From contig CACNNQ010000006.1 in assembly GCA_902621855.1 (NCBI GenBank), positions 1 to 64,000 on the forward strand: DNA of 64,000 bases. Direction: 5' to 3'. Each line of letters starts with the position of its first letter. The stretch's first letter is position 1. Origin of the DNA: an uncultured Alphaproteobacteria bacterium. Lineage in GTDB: Bacteria; Pseudomonadota; Alphaproteobacteria; HIMB59; GCA-002718135. The translations under genes were made by a program, and so were the position numbers. Positions 8,732 through 17,622 of the stretch are shown piece after piece. The notes under the pieces were generated by a model. That model saw nothing but the letters and a program-made list of their open reading frames with translations. It ran no database searches and was not told where the DNA came from.

Positions 8732-9730
8732 ATTAGCCAAATTCATCCAATATTTAGAACAATTTTATTAAGAATTGGCCTAGGATTAATTACTGTATTT
8801 GCATTTTCAGTAATTATTTTTAGCTGTTTCTCTTTTTTACCAGGAGATTTTGCAACGGAGATTCTCGGGCAATCAGCTACAAAATCATCTGTAGAGGCTC
8901 TTAGATCAGAATTAGGTTTAGATAAACACCCTATTCCAAGATATTTTGAATGGCTATCCAATGTATTTCAAGGAGATTTTGGAAGCTCTTTTTCAGGTAG
9001 ATCTAAAGTGCAAGGTGATCAAGGTGATAGATCGAGACTTGTTGTAGAACTAATTATTCCTAGGCTTAAAAATACACTTTTTTTAACTGGAGTTAGTGCT
9101 TTAGTTGCTATTCCGCTAGCATTGCTTCTTGGTATTTCAGCTGCATTATACAGAAATAGTGTTTACGATAGATCGGCAACTGGTTTTAGTTTAGTTACAG
9201 TTTCTTCTCCAGAGTTTTTCACTGGGTATATTTTTATACTTTTATTAGCTACCTTATTTCCAGTTTTTCCAACAATAGCAAATGTTAATGAAGACACTTC
9301 ATTAATTGATAGGTTTTATTTAACTGCCTTACCAGTTTTTACTTTAACACTTGTAACAATGGGTCATATGATGAGGATGACTCGCTCAGCAATAATAAAT
9401 ATTTTATCTAGTGAATATATTGAAATGGCAAAATTATCTGGCGCTACCAGATATGAAGTAATTGTAAAACATGCCTTACCTAATGCTTGGGCTCCAATCG
9501 CTCAAGTAATAACTATTAATCTTGCTTACATGTTAATTGGCTCGGTTGTTGTTGAGTTTGTTTTTAATTATCAAGGCATAGGAAGACTTATGGTTGGATC
9601 TGTTTATAATAGAGATATTCCCGTTGTTCAGGCTTGTGCTTTAATATTTGCATCAACTTATGTTATTTTAAATTTACTAGCTGATTTAATAGGCATAATT
9701 TCAAACCCTAGACTTTTGTATCCAAAATGA
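8732..9730 (+). CDS. ABC transporter permease (DppB/OppB family), apparent ATT start
   Basis: Frame of track ORF 9008..9730 is open upstream to the TAG at 8720; upstream translation ISQIHPIFRTILLRIGLGLITVFAFSVIIFSCFSFLPGDFATEILGQSATKSSVEALRSELGLDKHPIPRYFEWLSNVFQGDFGSSF is a normal DppB N-terminus. AGGAGG at 8721-8726 is 5 nt before ATT 8732; no ATG/GTG/TTG in frame until 9008. Confidence 0.88.
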   Translation: MSQIHPIFRTILLRIGLGLITVFAFSVIIFSCFSFLPGDFATEILGQSATKSSVEALRSELGLDKHPIPRYFEWLSNVFQGDFGSSFSGRSKVQGDQGDRSRLVVELIIPRLKNTLFLTGVSALVAIPLALLLGISAALYRNSVYDRSATGFSLVTVSSPEFFTGYIFILLLATLFPVFPTIANVNEDTSLIDRFYLTALPVFTLTLVTMGHMMRMTRSAIINILSSEYIEMAKLSGATRYEVIVKHALPNAWAPIAQVITINLAYMLIGSVVVEFVFNYQGIGRLMVGSVYNRDIPVVQACALIFASTYVILNLLADLIGIISNPRLLYPK

Positions 9731-10650
9731 GTGATAATACACAATCATATTCAGCAAAATCTGAAGTTAGTAATATAAATAAAAGGAGAACTAGATTTGA
9801 AAGAATTAAAATTGCATTTTCTAAAGCTCCTTTATCTGCTTGGTTTGGAATGGTTGTTTTATCTATCTATCTTATTGCTGCATTCTTCGCCCCATTTATT
9901 GCACCACATGGCGAAGCTGAAGTATTTCCAGTAGCATATGCCCCATGGGGTGGAGAACACTTATTAGGAACAGATCAAATTGGAAGGGATATTCTCTCTA
10001 GATTAATATTTGCTTCAAGAAATACACTAGGTATTTGCTTCTTAGCCTGTACGATTGCTTTAATTATTGGAACAATATTTGGAATAATTGCAGCAATAGA
10101 TAGAAGTTATATTGATCAAATCTTAAGCAGATCAATTGATACTTTAATGGCAATTCCTGTAATGATTTTTACTTTTATTCTTTTATCAGTTTTTGGACCA
10201 AGTAATTTGAATTTAATTTTAATTTTAGGGGTATTAGAATCTACAAGATTTTTTAGAATTTCAAGATCTGTAGCTGTTGGTCAAGTTGTATTAGAATACG
10301 TTGAGGTAGCTAAATTAAGAGGAGAAAAACTTTCATATATTATTTTTAGAGAAATTCTTCCTAATATAGCATCTCCTTTGATAGTTGAATTCGGAGTAAG
10401 ATTTATCTTTATTATTTTCACTGTTTCAAGTTTAAGTTTTTTAGGCTTAGGCATACAGCCACCAGCAGCTGATTGGGCTGCTATGGTGAGAGAAAATGCA
10501 ATATTAATTCAATATGCCCAATATGATATTACCGCAGGATTAACTCCACTAATACCTGCTGCAATAATTGCATTATTAGCTCTTGCAATTAACTTCGTAA
10601 TTGATTGGTATTTGTACATTACAAGCGGTTTAAAAGATGACATCAAATAA
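9727..10650 (+). CDS. ABC transporter permease (DppC/OppC family)
   Basis: 307 aa; LLGTDQIGRDILSRLIFASRNTL and EVAKLRGEKLSYIIFREILPNIASPLIVEFG motif. Confidence 0.93.
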   Translation: MSDNTQSYSAKSEVSNINKRRTRFERIKIAFSKAPLSAWFGMVVLSIYLIAAFFAPFIAPHGEAEVFPVAYAPWGGEHLLGTDQIGRDILSRLIFASRNTLGICFLACTIALIIGTIFGIIAAIDRSYIDQILSRSIDTLMAIPVMIFTFILLSVFGPSNLNLILILGVLESTRFFRISRSVAVGQVVLEYVEVAKLRGEKLSYIIFREILPNIASPLIVEFGVRFIFIIFTVSSLSFLGLGIQPPAADWAAMVRENAILIQYAQYDITAGLTPLIPAAIIALLALAINFVIDWYLYITSGLKDDIK

Positions 10651-12250
10651 TAAAAAAGAACTTCTTTTAGAAATGAAGAATATTCATATTGATGGATTTT
10701 CAGATGAGAGATGGCATAAAATATTAAAAGGTGTTGATCTAAATTTATACAGAGGTGAGATTTTAGGTTTAATTGGAGAAAGCGGTGCTGGAAAATCGAC
10801 TATGGGAAAAGCAGCAATGGGTTATACTCAACCTGGTTGTAAAATTATTAAAGGTGAAATAATTTTTAATGGTACAGATCTTGCTAAGCTTACAGAATTT
10901 GAAAAAAGAAAAATCTGGGGTACTAAAATTTCATATGTTGCACAATCTGCAGCAGCTTCTTTTAATCCTGCACACAGATTAATGGATCAAACAATTAGTG
11001 CAGCTAATAGAGCAAAAATAAGTCCTACTGACGTATTAAGAAGAGATGCAGTCCAACTCTATGAATCACTACAACTACCAGATGCTGAAAATATTGGAGA
11101 GAGATATCCTCATCAAGTCTCTGGTGGTCAATTACAAAGAATTATGACCGCTATGGCTATGTCACCAAGACCAGAACTTATAATTTTTGATGAACCAACA
11201 ACTGCACTTGATGTTACTACTCAAGTTGAAGTTCTGTCTGCTATGAGATCGATAGTAGATAAATTTAATACTGCCGCAATTTATATTACTCATGATTTAG
11301 CTGTAGTTGCTCAAATGGCTGATAGAATTAAGGTTCTTAGATATGGAGAAGAAGTTGAAGAGTCTGAGACAAGAGAGATGCTCTCAAACCCTAAAGAAGA
11401 ATATACTAAATCACTGTGGTCAGTAAGATCACTAATAAAGCCTGAAGAAACAAATGATGATTATATGTTGTCCATTAAAAATATTGATGCAGCTTATGGT
11501 TCATCAAAAGTTCTTCATGATGTTTCTGTAAATATTCCTAGAGGTAAAACTGTAGCAATAGTTGGAGAAAGTGGATCAGGAAAATCAACAACAGCAAGAG
11601 TAATAACTGGCCTACTACCTCAAACCAAAGGAGAAATTATTTTTGATGGAAAAAAATTATCTCCTAAACTTGAGCAAAGATCAAAAGAAGAATTAAGAAG
11701 AATTCAAATAATTTTTCAAATGCCTGATACCGCAATGAATCCTAAACAAACTGTTGATGAAATCATTGGGAGACCAATTGAATTCTACCATGGAGTAAAA
11801 GGAAAAGAACGTGAGACTAAAGTAATTGAATTGTTAAAAATGATTGAACTAGATGAAACGTTTTTAGATAGATTGCCATCTGAATTATCAGGAGGCCAAA
11901 AACAAAGAATTTGTATAGCTAGAGCTTTAGCTGCTAATCCAGATCTAATTATTTGTGATGAGGTTACTTCAGCATTGGATCAAATTGTTCAAGAAGGAAT
12001 TTTAAAACTGTTACAAAAACTTCAAAAAAATCTTGGAGTAACTTATATTTTTATTACTCACGATATTGCCACTGTTAAAGCCATTTCGGATGAAATAGTT
12101 GTTATGTATCAAGGTAAAGTAATTGAACAAGGTTTAAAAAGTAAAATTTTAAACCCTCCACACCCTGATTATACCGAGTTGTTATTATCTTCAGTTCCAG
12201 AAATGGATCCCGATTGGCTAACAAATCTTTTAAATAAAAGATCAAACTAA
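10637..12250 (+). CDS. Fused double-NBD ABC transporter ATPase (DppD-DppF type)
   Basis: Two Walker A (GESGAGKST, GESGSGKST) and two signature motifs (VSGGQLQR, LSGGQKQR) in 537 aa. Confidence 0.95.
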   Translation: MTSNNKKELLLEMKNIHIDGFSDERWHKILKGVDLNLYRGEILGLIGESGAGKSTMGKAAMGYTQPGCKIIKGEIIFNGTDLAKLTEFEKRKIWGTKISYVAQSAAASFNPAHRLMDQTISAANRAKISPTDVLRRDAVQLYESLQLPDAENIGERYPHQVSGGQLQRIMTAMAMSPRPELIIFDEPTTALDVTTQVEVLSAMRSIVDKFNTAAIYITHDLAVVAQMADRIKVLRYGEEVEESETREMLSNPKEEYTKSLWSVRSLIKPEETNDDYMLSIKNIDAAYGSSKVLHDVSVNIPRGKTVAIVGESGSGKSTTARVITGLLPQTKGEIIFDGKKLSPKLEQRSKEELRRIQIIFQMPDTAMNPKQTVDEIIGRPIEFYHGVKGKERETKVIELLKMIELDETFLDRLPSELSGGQKQRICIARALAANPDLIICDEVTSALDQIVQEGILKLLQKLQKNLGVTYIFITHDIATVKAISDEIVVMYQGKVIEQGLKSKILNPPHPDYTELLLSSVPEMDPDWLTNLLNKRSN

Positions 12251-12304
12251 TTAATCTAATTAAAAATACTTGAAAATATTTTAAATTTATTATTTAAATT
12301 TTTT

Positions 12305-13135
12305 GTGAAAAAAATTTCTAAATTAGATGAGTATTTATTTGATCTTAATGGATACTTAATTATTAAAAATGCTTTAAGTAAAAAAGAACTTATTAATTTA
12401 AATAAAATTTTGGATGATTTAAAAAACTTAAGTAATAAACAGTGGGCCGGTCATGTCCATGGTCATAATTACGGAGGTAAAGAGGGCTTAAATCTTCAAC
12501 AAATTTATGAAGCAGGAAAGCCTTTTGAAAATTTAATTGACCATCCTTCATGGATTAATCACATGTTACATTTTGTAGGAGGTAAAGGCTCTTTTGACCA
12601 CACTCATGGTCCATTATTTATTGATGAGAACTTTGCAAATATTAGAGGCCCAGGTGAGGCTATCGGCATACATTCTGGCAACCATGAAGGCCTGCAAAGA
12701 AATCATTATAGATTTCAAAATGGAAAATTTCATTGTGCACAAGTAAATATTTTATTAGCTTTGAATGATATTGGTCCAGGTGATGGTGGAACTGTTGTAA
12801 TACCTGCATCACATAAATCTAACATAGAGCATCCAGAATTTAGAGAAAAAAAGATGTTAAAAGGTGGTAAAGTATCATCAGCAGATGGAATGACTGCATC
12901 TGTTGAGGTTCATTTAAAAGCAGGTGATGGACTTTTATTTGTAGACTCATTATGTCATGGTTCAGCAAAAAGAGTTAATAAAGGAGAGAGAAGAATTGTT
13001 GTATACAGGTATGGACCTTCTTGGGGATTTTTTCGTCACCCATATAGACCATCGGCTCAATTACTTAGAAGATTATCTAAGTTCCAAAAAAGTATTGTGA
13101 TGCCTCACGAAAAAGTTTTAACTCCTTATAATTAA
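12305..13135 (+). CDS. Phytanoyl-CoA dioxygenase (PhyH) family protein, GTG start
   Basis: 276 aa; ALNDIGPGDGGTVVIPASHKSN and HLKAGDGLLFVDSLCHGSAKRVNKGERRIVVYRYG, typical PhyH C-terminal half. Confidence 0.85.
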   Translation: MKKISKLDEYLFDLNGYLIIKNALSKKELINLNKILDDLKNLSNKQWAGHVHGHNYGGKEGLNLQQIYEAGKPFENLIDHPSWINHMLHFVGGKGSFDHTHGPLFIDENFANIRGPGEAIGIHSGNHEGLQRNHYRFQNGKFHCAQVNILLALNDIGPGDGGTVVIPASHKSNIEHPEFREKKMLKGGKVSSADGMTASVEVHLKAGDGLLFVDSLCHGSAKRVNKGERRIVVYRYGPSWGFFRHPYRPSAQLLRRLSKFQKSIVMPHEKVLTPYN

Positions 13136-13140
13136 AATTC

Positions 13141-13413
13141 TTGTTAATTGTGAATATTATTAAATCAATTTTAAATATTTTTCTAAGTAAAGAAAGCAAA
13201 TTTAATAATCTTGAGGCAAGAAATATAATGATAGATGAAAGCAACTTTAATAAAATGAATTTAACATTAGGAAATACTTTTAAAGTAAACGGAAATATCA
13301 AAATTAAAAATTTTAAAGAAAAAATTACAGAAGATAATCTAACGGTAGTAGTTATTAACAATAAAGGTAAAACAATTGGCTATATTACCAAAAATGAATT
13401 AATTAATAATTAA
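13141..13413 (+). CDS. Small hypothetical protein with CBS-like C-terminal stretch
   Basis: 90-aa ORF in a compact operon; TTG start; VVVINNKGKTIGYITKNELINN resembles the end of a CBS repeat. Confidence 0.55.
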   Translation: MLIVNIIKSILNIFLSKESKFNNLEARNIMIDESNFNKMNLTLGNTFKVNGNIKIKNFKEKITEDNLTVVVINNKGKTIGYITKNELINN

Positions 13414-13418
13414 ATTTT

Positions 13419-14195
13419 ATGAAAATAAATTTGAAAAATAAAACTTATGTAATCTCAGCTGCTGCAGATGGTATAGGCTTTGCAATTGCTAAGAAGATTA
13501 TCAGCGCAGGTGGAAAAGTATATATTTCTGATATTAACAAAAAAAAAATTAATGAAATAAATAAAAAATATAAGAACAAAATTTATGCAACTGCTATGGA
13601 TTGTACAAATCCAGCTGAAATTAAAAATTATTTTCATAAACTAAAATCTCTAAAAAAAATTGATGGTCTAATAAATAACATAGGAATAGCAGGTCCAACC
13701 AAAAGTCTTGAAAATATAAAAATAGAAGAATGGGAAGAGACTATAAAGACAAACTTACATAGTCATTTTTATTATACAAAGTATTCTATTCCATTTTTAA
13801 AAAAAGCAAAAAAATCATCAATAATTAATATTTCTTCTACTGCAGGACTTTATGGTTTTGCACAACGTTCACCTTATACTGCTAGTAAATGGGCAGTAAT
13901 AGGTCTGACCAAAACTTTAGCAATGGAACTTGGTAAATTTAAAATTAGAGTTAACGCAATTTGTCCTGGATCAGTAGAGGGAGATCGAATGAAGCGAGTA
14001 GTTGATGCAAAAGCCTTATTAACAAAAACTAATCCCAAAAAAGTAAAACAAGAGTTTGAATCAATGGTATCTCTACAAACATTTGTTAATAAAGAAGATA
14101 TTGCTTCAATGGCTTTATTTTTATTAAGTGATGAAAGTCAAAATATTTCTGGTCAGGCTATGACAGTAGATGGAAATACTGAAAGAATGAATTAG
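13419..14195 (+). CDS. SDR family oxidoreductase
   Basis: AAADGIGFAIAKKI, NNIGIAG, SSTAGLYG, YTASKWAV (YxxxK), RVNAICPGSV. Confidence 0.95.
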   Translation: MKINLKNKTYVISAAADGIGFAIAKKIISAGGKVYISDINKKKINEINKKYKNKIYATAMDCTNPAEIKNYFHKLKSLKKIDGLINNIGIAGPTKSLENIKIEEWEETIKTNLHSHFYYTKYSIPFLKKAKKSSIINISSTAGLYGFAQRSPYTASKWAVIGLTKTLAMELGKFKIRVNAICPGSVEGDRMKRVVDAKALLTKTNPKKVKQEFESMVSLQTFVNKEDIASMALFLLSDESQNISGQAMTVDGNTERMN

Positions 14196-15787
14196 TGTCT
14201 CATTACACTGATTATATAATAATTGGTGCAGGTTCAGCAGGTTGTGTACTAGCAAATAGACTATCATCTCATTCAAAAAATAATGTAACTTTATTTGAAG
14301 CTGGCCCCTCTAATAATACATGGAAAGTTGATATGCCAAGTGCATTACTTTATGTGATGCATGATCCAAAATACAATTGGAAATATTATACTGAGCCTGA
14401 ACCTTATTTAAATAACAGATCATTATATTGTCCTAGGGGTAAGATGTTAGGAGGTTGTTCCTCCCATAATGGTATGGTTTTTGCTCGGGGTCATAAAGAG
14501 GATTTTGACAGATGGGAGTCTTATGGTCTTGATCAATGGAGCTATAATAAGGTTTTACCATATTATAAAAAACTAGAAACATGGTCTGGAAAAAATAATC
14601 TAAGAGGTAAAGATGGTCCATTAAAAGTAAATAAATCTCAAATAGATAAAAAGTTTCCATTATTTAATGCAGTTTTAAAAGCTGCAAAAGAAGCTGGCTA
14701 TAATATTTTTGATGACTCAAATAGTCTTAGCAATGAAGGGTTTGGAACATTTGATGTAACAATTGATAAAGGTGTTCGTCAAAGTATTCCTAAAGCTTAT
14801 TTAGATCCAATAAAAAAAAGAAAAAATCTTCAAATAGTAAAAAAAACATATGTAAAAAAAATAATTTTTAAAGATAAAGTTGCAATAGGGGTAGAATATA
14901 TAAAAAACAACAAGACACATTATTTTTATGCAAATAAAGAAGTAATACTTAGTGCAGGCTCAATTAATTCGCCAAAAATACTTCAACTCTCAGGAATAGG
15001 TAATGCTGCACATCTTAAAGATTTTGGAATTCCCATAATTAATGATTTAAAAGGAGTTGGTGAAAATCTTCAAGATCATTTAGAAATATATATTCAATAT
15101 AAATCAAAGAAAAAAGAAACATTATATGATTTATCAACCAATTTTATTTCTCAAGGTATTGAAGGCAGCAAATGGTTTATTTTCAAGAAAGGTAAATTAG
15201 CTCACTCACATTTAGAGTTAGGTGGTTTTGTAAAAACAAATAAAAATTACTCACATCCAAATTTACAATTTCATTTTTTTCCATCATTAGTAATAAATCA
15301 TGGTTTAACAAATCCTGAATTTGATGCTTTTCAATTTCACGCATGTCCTAACAGGCCAAAGAGTAGGGGGTTTGTAAAAATAAAATCAAATGATTTTAAT
15401 ATATCGCCTCAAATCCAATTTAATTACTTACAAAATCAAGAGGATTTAATTCAAATGAGAGACAGTGTGAAAATTGCAAAAAATATTTGCTCTCAGAAAT
15501 CACTCTTAGATTATGTTGATTACGAAATAAGGCCTGGATTTGATATTCAATCTAATGAAGAATTAGACGAAGTTATTAGAAACACTGCTGAATCAGCATA
15601 TCACCCCTCATGTACTAATAAAATGGGCACAGATCATTATTCAGTTGTTGATCAAAAAACAAAAGTTCATGGCATTGAAAATTTAAGAGTTATAGATGCA
15701 TCAATTATGCCTGATATTGTTAGCGCCAATTTAAATGCAAGCGTAGTGATGATCGCAGAAAGAGCAGCTGATTTTTTACTAGATTAA
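14195..15787 (+). CDS. GMC family FAD oxidoreductase (choline dehydrogenase-like)
   Basis: IIIGAGSAGCVLANRLS, GKMLGGCSSHNGMVFARG, AESAYHPSCTNKMG, LRVIDASIMPDIVSANLNASVVMIAERAAD. Confidence 0.95.
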   Translation: MSHYTDYIIIGAGSAGCVLANRLSSHSKNNVTLFEAGPSNNTWKVDMPSALLYVMHDPKYNWKYYTEPEPYLNNRSLYCPRGKMLGGCSSHNGMVFARGHKEDFDRWESYGLDQWSYNKVLPYYKKLETWSGKNNLRGKDGPLKVNKSQIDKKFPLFNAVLKAAKEAGYNIFDDSNSLSNEGFGTFDVTIDKGVRQSIPKAYLDPIKKRKNLQIVKKTYVKKIIFKDKVAIGVEYIKNNKTHYFYANKEVILSAGSINSPKILQLSGIGNAAHLKDFGIPIINDLKGVGENLQDHLEIYIQYKSKKKETLYDLSTNFISQGIEGSKWFIFKKGKLAHSHLELGGFVKTNKNYSHPNLQFHFFPSLVINHGLTNPEFDAFQFHACPNRPKSRGFVKIKSNDFNISPQIQFNYLQNQEDLIQMRDSVKIAKNICSQKSLLDYVDYEIRPGFDIQSNEELDEVIRNTAESAYHPSCTNKMGTDHYSVVDQKTKVHGIENLRVIDASIMPDIVSANLNASVVMIAERAADFLLD

Positions 15788-15818
15788 AACAAAAACTTAG
15801 GCAGTTTCTAGCCTAAGT
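15784..15818 (-). terminator. Intrinsic terminator for the minus-strand 59-aa ORF
   Basis: acttaggc-agtttcta-gcctaagt perfect 8-bp stem (15795-15818); in the minus direction followed by TTTTTGTTTT. Confidence 0.65.
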
Positions 15819-15893
15819 AAATTGCTGTTATTTATTCTTAAAGGAAGGAAATGCATTAATTAAGGAGGGAATAAACCTTAAAAATGCCAAGAA

Positions 15894-16073
15894 TTAGATA
15901 GATTTTCTTCTGAGTGTCCAACCATATCTTTCACTGTAATAAGCTTCAATTCCTTCAGCTAAGTTAAGATCGTAGTTGGAGTCTATAGATCCCTCAAGGA
16001 CCTTATTCTCAATAGAACTCTGTTCTAAACCTTCTTTTTGGTTTTTAATGTTTTCTGTTAGTTTGCTATTCAT
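15894..16073 (-). CDS. Untracked small ORF, 59 aa, hypothetical protein
   Basis: Manual translation: MNSKLTENIKNQKEGLEQSSIENKVLEGSIDSNYDLNLAEGIEAYYSERYGWTLRRKSI*. Has its own downstream terminator-like hairpin and fills an otherwise empty gap. Confidence 0.6.
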   Translation of the reverse strand: MNSKLTENIKNQKEGLEQSSIENKVLEGSIDSNYDLNLAEGIEAYYSERYGWTLRRKSI

Positions 16074-16075
16074 AA

Positions 16076-16091
16076 TTTACAATATTTACAC
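16076..16091 (-). promoter_or_regulatory. Candidate operator TGTAAA-N3-TGTAAA
   Basis: Minus strand reads GTGTAAATATTGTAAA, ending 2 nt upstream of the small ORF's start codon. Confidence 0.45.
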
Positions 16092-16166
16092 TTATATAAA
16101 AATTATAAAAAAAACTAGTAAATAAGTCACTTTTAATGTAAAGATAATTACTTGATCAAATTTTAA

Positions 16167-16183
16167 TTTGTAAATTTTGTAAA
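16167..16183 (+). promoter_or_regulatory. Candidate operator TTTGTAAA-T-TTTGTAAA overlapping regulator start codon
   Basis: Reads TTTGTAAATTTTGTAAA with the last A being the A of ATG at 16183; same TGTAAA-N3-TGTAAA architecture as 16076-16091. Confidence 0.5.
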
Positions 16184-17622
16184 TGAATATTGAAGCTGAT
16201 ATAAATTTAGGTCCAAGATTAAAAAAACAAAGGATTAACAAGGGTTTTTCCCAAGCTAAATTATCTAAATCAATCGGAATATCACCAAGTTATTTAAATT
16301 TAATAGAAAGCGGGAAACGTAAAATACCTCTTTCGTTGTTAATAAAAGCTTCCGAGGAACTAGATTTATCAATAAAGGACTTTTCTGAAGAATCCAATAA
16401 GCGACTACTTTCAGATGTTATGGATGTTTTGAGTAATGAAATATTTGATGATCTTAAAATTACTAACCATGACACTAGTAATTTTATTGGATCCAATCCG
16501 AACATTGCAAAAGCACTATTAACGATAAATGATTCATTTAAAAGTTTTAAAGAGGATATGCAGAATCGTCTTGAAACAATGGATGTTAATTCTGGCAAAA
16601 TAGAAAAACCAACGAGACTTCCAGTCGAAATAGTTTCAGATATTTTGCAAGAGAATAAAAATTATTTTCATGATTTAGAAATAAGTTCAGAAAAATTAAG
16701 AAAAGAAATAGGACTTAAAATAGGTCCAAATATTGGATCGGGTTCAAAACTAACACAGTATCTTCAATCAAAGCACGGTATCACGGTTAAAATAGTAACA
16801 ATTGATCAAGATGAAAAAATAGTCAAACGCTATGATGAAAAAAGTAAAACCTATTATTTATCTGAAATGTTAACATATACTTCAAGAAATTTTCATTTAG
16901 CTTCTCAGGTTGCTTATTTAGAAGCTTCAGAGATTATAGATATGGTAATCAAAAAAAATAATGTTGAGTCAGAGGAGGTTGTTCCTTTACTCAAACTGTC
17001 ATTATTAAATTACTACGCAGCAGCATTTATGATGCCTTATGATGATTTTTTAAAAAGTGCAAAACTTCATAAATATGATGTAGAAATTTTAATGCATCAT
17101 TATGCTTGTAGCTTTGAACAAGTTACGCATAGACTAACAAATCTACAGAGGCCAGGTAATTCTGGTGTTCCATTTCATTTTTTAAAAACAGATATTGCAG
17201 GCAACGTATCTAAACGATTTTCTCTATCAGGTATTCATATTCCTAGACATGGCGGATCGTGCCCAAGATGGAATGTGTATACTGCATTCTTAAACCCCGG
17301 AAAGATTCACCCACAAATTTCAAAAATGCCTGATGGTAAAGTTTATTTTTGTATAGCTAGAGCTTTTGAGAAGGGTATTGAAAAACATGGCATGCCAAAA
17401 AGTTTTGTTTCTATTGGCCTAGGGTGTGATATGAAATATGCAAAAGATTTGGTTTATTCTGAAGGTATTGACCTAACAAATAAGAAATTACAAATGCCAA
17501 TTGGAGTTTCTTGTAGGATTTGCCCAAGGGTGGAGTGTCAGCAAAGAGCTTTTCCTCCGATCGATAAAGAACTTAAATTAGATATAAAATACAGGGGCAC
17601 GTCACCCTACGTTACAATTTAG
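16183..17622 (+). CDS. XRE-family regulator with IrrE/short-chain fatty acyl regulator (ScfR/RamB/PccR-like) domain
   Basis: HTH: LGPRLKKQRINKGFSQAKLSKSIGISPSYLNLIESGKRKIP; C-terminal HGGSCPRWNVYTAF and CRICPRVECQQRAFPPI. Confidence 0.92.
   Translation: MNIEADINLGPRLKKQRINKGFSQAKLSKSIGISPSYLNLIESGKRKIPLSLLIKASEELDLSIKDFSEESNKRLLSDVMDVLSNEIFDDLKITNHDTSNFIGSNPNIAKALLTINDSFKSFKEDMQNRLETMDVNSGKIEKPTRLPVEIVSDILQENKNYFHDLEISSEKLRKEIGLKIGPNIGSGSKLTQYLQSKHGITVKIVTIDQDEKIVKRYDEKSKTYYLSEMLTYTSRNFHLASQVAYLEASEIIDMVIKKNNVESEEVVPLLKLSLLNYYAAAFMMPYDDFLKSAKLHKYDVEILMHHYACSFEQVTHRLTNLQRPGNSGVPFHFLKTDIAGNVSKRFSLSGIHIPRHGGSCPRWNVYTAFLNPGKIHPQISKMPDGKVYFCIARAFEKGIEKHGMPKSFVSIGLGCDMKYAKDLVYSEGIDLTNKKLQMPIGVSCRICPRVECQQRAFPPIDKELKLDIKYRGTSPYVTI

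Noticed and set aside
8743-8961. 72-aa minus-strand ORF in the track
   Set aside because: Antisense to the N-terminal, ATT-started part of the DppB-like permease, which has clear family motifs.
13077-13361. 94-aa minus-strand ORF
   Set aside because: Spans the end of the PhyH gene and the 90-aa plus ORF; hydrophobic low-complexity translation, no RBS or operon context.
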